Positions 1 to 5,891 of a DNA stretch of 11,787 nt are shown here, piece by piece. A program made the position numbers and the translations under genes. Every line of letters begins with the position of its first letter. Position 1 is the stretch's first letter. The stretch spans positions 1 through 11,787 of the forward strand of contig CAZSHM010000043.1 of the NCBI GenBank assembly GCA_964606855.1, read 5' to 3'. The notes under the pieces were generated by a model. The model was given only the letters and a program-made list of their open reading frames with translations. It was not told the DNA's origin and ran no database searches. The DNA comes from UBA7185 sp964606855 (GTDB taxonomy: Bacteria; Bacillota; Peptococcia; Peptococcales; Peptococcaceae).

Positions 1-2422
1 CGATGGACATGACAACCACAGTACCCGTGGAGCCGTTGCCAACCGCGAAGATCTGACTGCCGGTGTAGTACTTGACCACGTTGACCAGGCTGTTATCGCC
101 GGTCGCCTGTTTCTGATAGGAGTACTTCAGGACAGCCTGAACCGCCACATTGCCAACCTTGTTGGAGGTCAGGTTCATTCTGAAGTAACCATCGGACTCT
201 AAGGTATCCTTAGGATTGCCGCTCGCCGTAGCATACACGACAGCGTCGGCCGGTTTGTCCAGGATCACAAAACTGGCTTCATAGCTGGCGTTCTGAGTCT
301 GGTTGCTGTTGCCAAGAGCCACGGTGGTGCCGTCCTGGTCAACGACATCGATGCGGATGTTGTTGTTGACGTTGACATCCAGGGTCTTCTTCTCAAACTT
401 CAGTTCTTTCGCATCGTTCGCGACTTTCACGGTATCGGTCGCGATCAGGTTGTAGCGCTGATCCACAGCGGTGACGGTGATGGTGTCGCCGACATATTTC
501 TCATCCGTCTTGGCGGTCAGAGCGCCGGTTTTAGCATCGAAATCGGCAACTGCGTAGCCGGTTGCGGCCAAGTCAACCTGCACGCCGGCAGCGGTCTTGG
601 CGTTCTTCTTGGTGCCGTTGGCATCTAACCAGTAAATCTTGCCGTTCGCAGGAACAACGGTCGCGCCGAGCTCAATGGCTTCCGGATACTCGATATTCAA
701 GGAGACAGGCGTCTGGAACTGTTTCACTTCGACGGTGACAGTTGCGGAGTTACCGTTGTCCAGAGTCACCTTTAGCACATAGGTGCCTTCCGCGGTGATC
801 GGTTTCTTGGACACAATGCTGGTTCCATTGAAGGACAGATCCAGGTTGCTCAGCTTAGAATCAGCAGGCTGGGAAACGATCGCCACATAGCCGCTCGGGT
901 CTACTGTTTCATTCCATGTGTTGCCAACAGGGAACACAATGGAACTCTTGTCGCTGTTAGCTGCTTTGTACCAACCTTGCGTGTCTTCCAGTCCAGCTAC
1001 AGGATTCACTCTGTTGCCGTTTACATCATACATCGTGAAGGTCAGATCAAAATCATTGCTGCCCAAAATGTCAACCGGGCGGGTTGGTGGCTCGTCGCAC
1101 TTGATGGTGTTGGCAGCGGAAGATCCTACCTGAACATTGATGGTGAACCCGAACTGACCGCTGGAGAGATAAATCTTGTAGTTCCCGTTATATTTGCCGG
1201 AAACTTTGAAACTTGCTCTGCCTCTTCTGTCCGTGGTAATCTCTGTTTTATCCACATTGATAGCCCCGACAGGTTCCACTTTAAAGGTCTTGTTCGCTAA
1301 TGGTTCGAGACCAACATATTCAATTTCGCCACTCGTTGTAACGATTGTAGCTTTTGCATCGCTGTAAAGCGTAATCTGTACGTTCTTTTCGGTAACGTCC
1401 GTTGCTTTTACGTTCAGTTTGTCAACAGTGTAACCGTCTTTTACATAAATTTCGTCACCTGTGACATCTTCTAAATATTCAGTTGCACTGCCTGTTACCG
1501 TGCCTTCGAGATATGCGCGGCTCAGCGTCCAACCTGCCACTGTAGCTTCAACATCTTTACCATCTTTCTGCACTATCTCAGCATTTTTCCCATCGCTGGA
1601 TAATGTTGCGTCGTAATATTTGCCATTCTTAAGAACCACTAACTTTTCAGCTGTGCCGCTCTTCGCTACAAAAGCGGAATAGCCGTCTGTTGTGTCCAGC
1701 GGGGTGGAATTCGGCGTTGACGTAGTACCTGGCTTCACAACCGTGCCGACTACAACTTTCGCAGGATTCCCATTCTGATCAAGAATGTCATATTTTAAGT
1801 CTGTGTCATTGGTAAAATCAACCTTGACAACATAATCTTTGTACGAAGTCGAAAGCGCGTTCACAGTCACATTGCTATCAACGTCGTCAAATTCTCTTGC
1901 TCGAGCAATTCTGCCGTTGGTGGTTAAGTCGGGTTTCAGCTCGGAAAGATGAATTTCATATTCGCCAGAAGCGTAAAAACGAACAAAGAAAACATCGTCG
2001 CTTGTCCACTTGGTCTGTGTTGTACCAGCCTTCGTGGCATCTAATTCATATACGCCGATCATATCTTTGCCATTTTCGTCTTTTGCGTAATTGATAACCG
2101 GCGCACCTTCTCCGCCGTTTTCAGCAGCGAAATACACATCTACGCTGTTAACCGGAGCATTGTCTCCCTTCTTGGTCACCCAAGCATATAAAGTGTCAGT
2201 CGTGGCCTCCGGATTCCCATAACGGTCATACAAATCCATCTGCACTCTTACAGTTTCGTTTGTATTGATCGCTCCGCCCCGCACATAAACATAAGAGGTC
2301 GAATAAGATACCTGCTGGTAGTCAGGTTCGTCCTCCCCAGCTGCGAAAGCGGAGACAGGAACCAGGAAGGTCAGCATAAAGCAGACCAAGGTCAAAATTG
2401 CAAATACTTTTTTGTTTTTCAC
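1..2422 (-). CDS. Large secreted cell-surface protein with Ig-like beta domains (partial, C-terminus off the window)
   Basis: An open frame of 807 codons runs from a GTG at 2422-2420 to the left edge without a stop. Residues 1-27 form a classical signal peptide: a Lys/Asn-rich start, a hydrophobic core and a cleavage site around AFA|AG. The mature part is acidic, rich in Thr, Val, Gly and Asn, has almost no Cys, and alternates beta-strand-like stretches. Around residues 600-665 a pattern with GALTAKTD and ITVTAVD resembles bacterial Ig-like (Big_2) folds. Around residues 507-577 is another Ig-like stretch. The N-terminal part (about 30-250) resembles extracellular domains of anaerobic Bacillota surface proteins. 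The anchor (SLH, LPXTG or copper-amine-oxidase-like stalk domain) would lie in the missing C-terminus. The GTG start is chosen because it alone is in frame and sits 9 nt after AGGAGGG. An adhesin or S-layer-type role is inferred from architecture only. Confidence 0.85.
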   Translation of the reverse strand, partial: MKNKKVFAILTLVCFMLTFLVPVSAFAAGEDEPDYQQVSYSTSYVYVRGGAINTNETVRVQMDLYDRYGNPEATTDTLYAWVTKKGDNAPVNSVDVYFAAENGGEGAPVINYAKDENGKDMIGVYELDATKAGTTQTKWTSDDVFFVRFYASGEYEIHLSELKPDLTTNGRIARAREFDDVDSNVTVNALSTSYKDYVVKVDFTNDTDLKYDILDQNGNPAKVVVGTVVKPGTTSTPNSTPLDTTDGYSAFVAKSGTAEKLVVLKNGKYYDATLSSDGKNAEIVQKDGKDVEATVAGWTLSRAYLEGTVTGSATEYLEDVTGDEIYVKDGYTVDKLNVKATDVTEKNVQITLYSDAKATIVTTSGEIEYVGLEPLANKTFKVEPVGAINVDKTEITTDRRGRASFKVSGKYNGNYKIYLSSGQFGFTINVQVGSSAANTIKCDEPPTRPVDILGSNDFDLTFTMYDVNGNRVNPVAGLEDTQGWYKAANSDKSSIVFPVGNTWNETVDPSGYVAIVSQPADSKLSNLDLSFNGTSIVSKKPITAEGTYVLKVTLDNGNSATVTVEVKQFQTPVSLNIEYPEAIELGATVVPANGKIYWLDANGTKKNAKTAAGVQVDLAATGYAVADFDAKTGALTAKTDEKYVGDTITVTAVDQRYNLIATDTVKVANDAKELKFEKKTLDVNVNNNIRIDVVDQDGTTVALGNSNQTQNASYEASFVILDKPADAVVYATASGNPKDTLESDGYFRMNLTSNKVGNVAVQAVLKYSYQKQATGDNSLVNVVKYYTGSQIFAVGNGSTGTVVVMSI

Positions 2423-2431
2423 TTTTTCATT

Positions 2432-2438
2432 CCCTCCT
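2432..2438 (-). promoter_or_regulatory. Ribosome binding site that decides a GTG start
   Basis: AGGAGGG lies 9 nt upstream of the GTG at 2422. An ATG at 2430-2428 is only 1 nt from the same Shine-Dalgarno and is followed by a stop after three codons (ATG AAA AAG TGA), so it cannot start the protein. The TGA of that mini-frame overlaps the GTG start. Confidence 0.8.
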
Positions 2439-2533
2439 AAGGATCATCATTCGGTCGGTTTTTTGTCTCGCCGGACAGGAGAACAAATCCCCGTACACGC
2501 GCCTTTCCCCCGGCAGTGTCCACCACCGGCGGA

Positions 2534-2559
2534 TATTCAAAACTCATGAGTTTTGAATA
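2534..2559. repeat. Perfect 26-nt palindrome in the leader of the surface-protein gene
   Basis: Every base of 2534-2559 pairs with its mirror partner (arms TATTCAAAACTCA and TGAGTTTTGAATA). It lies about 190-215 nt downstream of the proximal promoter and about 110 nt upstream of the GTG start. It could be an RNA hairpin in the 5' UTR or a dimer-binding operator. It is not followed by a T-tract, so it is not an obvious intrinsic terminator. Confidence 0.85.
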
Positions 2560-2709
2560 CGTACATTTGTGCGTCATACTGCTTGTGCTGATCGACGTTT
2601 CCGTCAGGGTTTTGACCCTTCCCGAAGAAAGACGACTTCTCAAAATGATGTGGCGGAACCACCCCTTTCAAGCAAAGATATCTTAACTTTTTAATAACCC
2701 ACTACTTGT

Positions 2710-2737
2710 ATTTAAAACCCGCTGTCGGGTCTTAAAT
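2710..2737 (-). promoter_or_regulatory. 12-bp hairpin near the 5' end of the surface-protein mRNA
   Basis: On the minus strand a 12-bp stem (one G-U pair) closes an ACAG tetraloop around ACCCG/CGGGT. It begins about 12 nt after the predicted start site of the proximal promoter. Stems at the very 5' end often protect abundant mRNAs from decay. That role is an inference here. No U-tract follows in the terminator position. Confidence 0.55.
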
Positions 2738-2755
2738 CGAAACTGTCAACTTTGT

Positions 2756-2784
2756 ATTATACAGAGATATTGGCGCTTTGGCAA
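2756..2784 (-). promoter_or_regulatory. Proximal sigma-A-type promoter of the surface-protein gene
   Basis: On the minus strand TTGCCA (2784-2779) and a perfect TATAAT (2761-2756) are separated by exactly 17 nt. Transcription would start near 2749 and give a 5' UTR of about 330 nt. Confidence 0.75.
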
Positions 2785-2846
2785 GTGTTTTTTACTTTTT
2801 TTTCGGATTTTTTCCCGTTTGCGGAAACCCCTTCCAAGTTACTGTT

Positions 2847-2875
2847 AGTATAGCACCCCGCCCCTGAGAATGCAA
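2847..2875 (-). promoter_or_regulatory. Distal sigma-A-type promoter of the surface-protein gene
   Basis: On the minus strand TTGCAT (2875-2870) and TATACT (2852-2847) are 17 nt apart. Together with the promoter about 91 bp downstream this makes a tandem pair, as often seen for highly expressed surface proteins. Confidence 0.55.
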
Positions 2876-3032
2876 TATGTTTTTGTAATAAATTTGTTAC
2901 TTTTTTCTCTCCCAGATTCGGTGCGTTTCCCGCATCCTCCCAGCCGCCGCGGGCTTCAGCTTGTTACAACATATCTGTAGACGCCGCCCGCGCGCAAATA
3001 GTTCCCGCTTTTTTTGCTTTTTTTGACGAATT
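2876..3032. other. Intergenic stretch after queC with no clear terminator
   Basis: No gene is supported here. Read on the minus strand, the region just after the queC stop holds two A-runs and a possible GCGGGC/GCCCGC stem with a loop of about 30 nt, but no U-tract follows. How the que operon terminates is not visible. Read-through into the surface-protein gene or Rho-dependent termination are both possible. Confidence 0.4.
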
Positions 3033-3704
3033 TCAAAAATTTTTCTGCGCCAGATAGCGCTCCAGTCCGCGCCGCCGCAGAACGCAGGCCGGACACGTCC
3101 CGCAGCCGTCGCCCCGAACGCCGTTGTAGCAGGTGAGCGTCTTCTCTCGCACGTAATCGAGCCGTCCAAGCCGGTCGGCCAGCGCCCAGGTCTGCGCCTT
3201 GTCCAGCCACATCAGCGGCGTGTGAATCACAAGGTCGCAGTCCATCGCCAGATTCAGCGTCACGTTCATCGATTTGACAAAGCTGTCCCGGCAGTCCGGG
3301 TAGCCGCTGAAATCCGTCTGACAGACGCCGGTGACGATATGTTTCGCCCCCTTGGTTCTGGCGAGCACACCGGCAAAGGCCAGAAAGAGCATGTTCCGCC
3401 CCTCCACATAGGTGCTCGGCAGCGCGCCGTTCTCCCCCGCCGCCACAGGAATCTCCGAGCGCGTGAGCGCGTTCTCCGTCAGCTGGTTCAGAAGGCCCAT
3501 GTCGAGCACATGGTGCTCGATGCCTTGATCCGCGGCGATCTCCCGCGCGCAGTCAATCTCCAGCCTGTGCCGCTGCCCGTAGTCGAACGTGACCGCGAGC
3601 ACCTCGTCGAACATCCGCATGGCCCAGAACAGGCAGGTGGTGGAATCCTGCCCGCCGCTCAGGACAACCACGGCTTTTCCGCCGATTTTTTCCCAATCCT
3701 CCAT
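3033..3704 (-). CDS. queC: 7-cyano-7-deazaguanine (preQ0) synthase QueC
   Basis: This 223-residue cytoplasmic enzyme uses ATP and ammonia to convert 7-carboxy-7-deazaguanine into the nitrile preQ0, the last step of the preQ0 branch of queuosine biosynthesis. The PP-loop SGGQDSTT is at residues 16-23. The FDYGQRH segment follows near residue 40. The C-terminal zinc site is complete, with Cys192, Cys201, Cys204 and Cys207 in a C-x8-C-x2-C-x2-C arrangement. The length is normal for the family. The start ATG is preceded by GGGGAGAGG. The gene is last in the operon, 28 nt after folE. No truncation or missing residue is seen. Confidence 0.97.
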   Translation of the reverse strand: MEDWEKIGGKAVVVLSGGQDSTTCLFWAMRMFDEVLAVTFDYGQRHRLEIDCAREIAADQGIEHHVLDMGLLNQLTENALTRSEIPVAAGENGALPSTYVEGRNMLFLAFAGVLARTKGAKHIVTGVCQTDFSGYPDCRDSFVKSMNVTLNLAMDCDLVIHTPLMWLDKAQTWALADRLGRLDYVREKTLTCYNGVRGDGCGTCPACVLRRRGLERYLAQKNF

Positions 3705-3732
3705 ACAGCCTCTCCCCTCTCACTCCGCGGGC

Positions 3733-4323
3733 TCATTCCGGCCGCGCCAGGAGCATCGCCTCCTGCCGCAGGGCCGCGTCTGTCTCGAAGGCGCCGCGGA
3801 AATGCGCCGTGCGCGTGACGGCCCCGGGCTTTTGAATGCCGCGCGCCGTCATGCAGCTGTGCTCCCCCTGGACAAACACGGCCACGTCGTCGCTCTCCGT
3901 GATGCGGGAGACGATCTCCGCGATGTCGCTTCCGATGCGCTCCTGCAGCTGCAGGCGGCGGCCCACCATATCCGCGATGCGGGCGATCTTGCTCAGCCCG
4001 ATGATTTTCTCCTTGGGCCGGTAAACCACCGACACCGTCATGTTGTACATCAGCGCCATGTGGTGCTCACAATAGCTGAAGATGGGGATGCCGTTCACCG
4101 CCACCAGGCCGTTCTGCCCGCGCAGGCAGTCCTCCTCCTCGAAGGTGGTGTCAAACATCCGCGCCAGATCCGCGTTGCTGTAGTTCAGCCCCTCGAACAC
4201 CTCAGCGTACATCCGCGCCACGCGCCCGGGGGTCTCCCGCAGTCCCTCGCGGTCCGGGTTCTCGCCCAGCGCCAGCAGAATCTGGCGAATATGATACGCA
4301 ATCTTCTCCGTGTCGATTGCCAT
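3733..4323 (-). CDS. folE: GTP cyclohydrolase I
   Basis: This 196-residue type IA enzyme opens GTP to 7,8-dihydroneopterin triphosphate, the entry step for queuosine and also for folate. The zinc ligands are visible: Cys85 and His88 in the CEHH motif and Cys157 in GEHSCM. The IIGLSKIARI stretch (107-116) and the QERIG segment (127-131) match the family core. The short N-terminus with ENPDREGLRETPGRVA is typical of bacterial FolE. It sits between queE and queC (gaps of 30 and 28 nt), so here it probably supplies queuosine synthesis, while a role in folate cannot be excluded. GAGAGGGG lies 7 nt before the ATG. Confidence 0.97.
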   Translation of the reverse strand: MAIDTEKIAYHIRQILLALGENPDREGLRETPGRVARMYAEVFEGLNYSNADLARMFDTTFEEEDCLRGQNGLVAVNGIPIFSYCEHHMALMYNMTVSVVYRPKEKIIGLSKIARIADMVGRRLQLQERIGSDIAEIVSRITESDDVAVFVQGEHSCMTARGIQKPGAVTRTAHFRGAFETDAALRQEAMLLARPE

Positions 4324-4353
4324 GCTCCAACCCCTCTCCCGTTTTCGATATGC

Positions 4354-5049
4354 TCAGACGCCGCGCGCCGTGTCCGGCCACAGAATTTTGTGCAGCTGCA
4401 GCTGGAGCCGCACCTTGTTCAAGCGACACGCCCGCATCGTCTCCACAATGCGGAGCGGGTCGATGCACTCCCGCACGGGACTGAAAAAGACCTGGCAGCG
4501 CTCCGTCAGATCACTCCGCGCGAGCACCTCCAGCGCCCTGTCCAGATCCGCCTGGCTCGCGATGACAAATTTGTAGGCGTCGCGCCGCTCCACCTGTTCC
4601 AAATTCGCCGGGCACATACGCGCCTCCATCCCGCTCGAGGGCAGTTTGTAGTCCACCACGAAGGCGATGTTCCCGGCGGGACAGGCCGCGCGGAACGGCG
4701 CGATCTCCACGGCGCCGTTCGTCTCGATGTGCACGCCGCGCGACGCATCCCGCGCGAGCAGACGCAAAAGCGGCAGGATGTGCGGCTGTTCCAGCGGCTC
4801 CCCGCCGGTGAGCGTGACGTGCGTGAGACCGCTCGACGCGATGTCCGCATAGATCGCGCGGGCGGTGCGCGTCACGGGGGCGGCGCTGCCGTCCCAGGAA
4901 TAGGCGGTGTCGCACCAGGCGCAGCGCAGGGAGCAGCCCGCAAAGCGGACGAAGTACGAGAGCGCGCCCGCGGTCGGGCCCTCGCCGTCCAGGGAGATAA
5001 ACTCCTCGACCACCGAAAGACGCGCGTCCTCCTCTGTTGTATGCGCCAT
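4354..5049 (-). CDS. queE: 7-carboxy-7-deazaguanine synthase QueE (radical SAM)
   Basis: This 231-residue radical SAM enzyme carries out the ring contraction of 6-carboxy-5,6,7,8-tetrahydropterin to 7-carboxy-7-deazaguanine. The [4Fe-4S] ligands Cys39, Cys43 and Cys46 form CSLRCAWC, preceded by the substrate-side motif SLDGEGP (19-25). GGEP (82-85) contacts SAM, and ETNG (109-112) and DYKLPSSG (133-140) are further QueE landmarks. The start is fixed by GGGAGGG seven nt upstream, inside the end of queD. The gap to queD is only 3 nt, which suggests translational coupling. The cluster-binding motif is the standard CxxxCxxC form, not an expanded variant. Confidence 0.96.
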   Translation of the reverse strand: MAHTTEEDARLSVVEEFISLDGEGPTAGALSYFVRFAGCSLRCAWCDTAYSWDGSAAPVTRTARAIYADIASSGLTHVTLTGGEPLEQPHILPLLRLLARDASRGVHIETNGAVEIAPFRAACPAGNIAFVVDYKLPSSGMEARMCPANLEQVERRDAYKFVIASQADLDRALEVLARSDLTERCQVFFSPVRECIDPLRIVETMRACRLNKVRLQLQLHKILWPDTARGV

Positions 5050-5052
5050 CGG

Positions 5053-5481
5053 CTATCCCTCCCGATAGATGCAGCTGTTGCCCGGCGTCTCGAAGAGTTC
5101 CACGGAGACGACGGGATACCCCTCCGCCTTCAGTTGCCGGTAGATTTCGCGCGCGAGCTCCTCGGCGGTGGGGCGGAAAGGCAGGAGCGCCACCTCAAAC
5201 CCGTCGGGCAGCGCCTCCAGCGCCCGCGCCACCGCGCGGCCGTCCGCGTCGTCCTCCGCCAGCAGCTTGTGGTCGTAGGCCGAGACAATCTCCTGCAGTG
5301 CACACTTCAGCGCGGAGAAATCCTCCACCATGCCGCGCCGGCTGCCCCGCTCGATCAGCTCCGCGCGCGCCAGCTCGGCGATCAGGCGATAGCGGTGCCC
5401 GTGGATGTTGCGGCATTTGCCCTCATAGCCGCTCAGATAGTGCGCGGCGTCAAACTGAATCTCGCTTTTTAAAAGGAACAT
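5053..5481 (-). CDS. queD: 6-carboxy-5,6,7,8-tetrahydropterin synthase QueD
   Basis: This 142-residue member of the 6-pyruvoyl-tetrahydropterin synthase superfamily converts dihydroneopterin triphosphate to 6-carboxytetrahydropterin. Zinc ligands His14, His27 and His29 are present (FDAAHYL and NIHGHRY), with catalytic Cys23, the Asp54/His71 pair (MVEDFS, YDHKLL), PTAEE (104-108) and Glu131 in ETPGNS for pterin binding. It is the first gene of the operon. GAGGAT lies close to the ATG and AGGAGG lies 13 nt upstream. A perfect 16-nt GC palindrome abuts the AGGAGG, so translation initiation may itself be structured. Confidence 0.96.
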   Translation of the reverse strand: MFLLKSEIQFDAAHYLSGYEGKCRNIHGHRYRLIAELARAELIERGSRRGMVEDFSALKCALQEIVSAYDHKLLAEDDADGRAVARALEALPDGFEVALLPFRPTAEELAREIYRQLKAEGYPVVSVELFETPGNSCIYREG

Positions 5482-5501
5482 GGTATCCTCGCTGCCTCCT
5501 C

Positions 5502-5517
5502 GCGCGGCGCGCCGCGC
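5502..5517 (-). promoter_or_regulatory. 16-nt GC palindrome abutting the queD Shine-Dalgarno
   Basis: GCGCGGCGCGCCGCGC is perfectly self-complementary and ends one base before AGGAGG (5500-5495). In the que mRNA it would form a compact stem next to the ribosome binding site. It may only insulate the site, or it may take part in a second layer of control. Confidence 0.5.
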
Positions 5518-5580
5518 AGATCCTTTCTTTTCCTAATCACTTTCTATCACTTTTTCTCTCCGTTTCGCCCGTCCGCAGAG

Positions 5581-5616
5581 CCTCCTCCATGGAGGAGGTT
5601 CCGCCGGGATCCGGCG
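5581..5616 (-). promoter_or_regulatory. Two further hairpins in the que operon leader
   Basis: Downstream of the attenuator terminator, CGCCGG-ATC-CCGGCG (5616-5602) forms a 6-bp stem. The perfect 18-nt palindrome CCTCCTCCATGGAGGAGG (5598-5581) forms another. The second pairs a Shine-Dalgarno-like GGAGGAGG with its exact complement. Neither is followed by a U-tract. Confidence 0.5.
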
Positions 5617-5622
5617 CAGACG

Positions 5623-5642
5623 AAAAAAGCGCCGCCGGGCGC
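5623..5642 (-). terminator. Intrinsic terminator of the preQ1 attenuator
   Basis: On the minus strand GCGCC (5642-5638), loop CGGC and GGCGC (5633-5629) are followed directly by six U residues (5628-5623). It lies 12 nt after the aptamer tail and well before queD, the classic position for riboswitch-controlled premature termination. Confidence 0.75.
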
Positions 5643-5653
5643 CGCAAAGGGAG

Positions 5654-5694
5654 CCTGGTTTTGTTTATCGACAGGATGGTCTCAGCGAACTGTC
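5654..5694 (-). promoter_or_regulatory. preQ1-I-like riboswitch aptamer
   Basis: Stem P1 is CGACAG (5694-5689 region) paired with CTGTCG (5674-5669). The loop contains TTCGCTGAGACC, and the A-rich tail ATAAACAAAACCAGG (5668-5654) ends in CAGG. The loop CTG can pair with the tail CAG to form the pseudoknot P2. From memory, the loop and tail closely resemble the class I preQ1 aptamer of Thermoanaerobacter (a UCGC-type loop and an AACAAAACAAGG tail). preQ1 is the product downstream of this operon, so context and sequence agree. The exact subtype is not certain, because the loop seems about two nt longer than the shortest examples. Confidence 0.85.
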
Positions 5695-5695
5695 G

Positions 5696-5714
5696 GCCCG
5701 CCGCGCGGGCGGGC
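5696..5714 (-). promoter_or_regulatory. GC hairpin directly upstream of the aptamer
   Basis: GCCCGCC (5714-5708) pairs with GGCGGGC (5702-5696) around a CGCGC loop. It ends one nt before the aptamer stem. It might stack on P1, pause polymerase, or compete with the GC-rich terminator stem. The role is unknown. Confidence 0.5.
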
Positions 5715-5763
5715 GTCACGCGTTTTTCGACTTTCTACGGGATTTTTCGCGAAACTGTGCTCT

Positions 5764-5792
5764 ATTATAAGCGCCGCGGCAGGATTCGTCAA
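5764..5792 (-). promoter_or_regulatory. Promoter of the que operon
   Basis: On the minus strand TTGACG (5792-5787) and a perfect TATAAT (5769-5764) are 17 nt apart. The start site would be near 5757, giving a leader of about 275 nt that contains the riboswitch. Confidence 0.85.
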
Positions 5793-5824
5793 GTATCTTG
5801 TATAATCGGCACGGCGGGTTGATT

Positions 5825-5853
5825 TTGTCGAAAGAGATAGACTAAGATACTAT
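5825..5853 (+). promoter_or_regulatory. Possible promoter of the lysA-like gene
   Basis: TTGTCG (5825-5830) and TACTAT (5848-5853) are 17 nt apart. An overlapping alternative is TTGATT (5819-5824) with TAAGAT (5843-5848) and an 18-nt spacer. Both are moderate matches. A TATAAT at 5801-5806 has no credible -35 box. Confidence 0.4.
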
Positions 5854-5891
5854 CGGAACGATCGATCCCGCATTTTAGAGGAGGTTGCGCG

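Noticed and set aside
2428..2430. ATG as start of the surface protein
   Set aside because: It is out of frame, followed by a stop after three codons, and only 1 nt from the Shine-Dalgarno.
2560..2640. Cyclic-di-GMP (GEMM) riboswitch or hammerhead ribozyme in the surface-protein leader
   Set aside because: GACGCACAAA and CTGACGGAAACG give a superficial resemblance, but the conserved cores (GCACAGGGCAAACC, or CTGATGA with GAAA) are absent.
2887..2908. GTAATAAATTTGTTAC followed by T6 as a terminator on the plus strand
   Set aside because: Only a 4-bp stem with a loop of about 8 nt forms, and there is no plus-strand gene to terminate.
3589..5472. 627-codon open frame on the plus strand
   Set aside because: It runs antisense over folE, queE and most of queD, is rich in Arg, His and Pro, and has no domain or ribosome binding site. 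It is a GC-driven shadow of the que genes.
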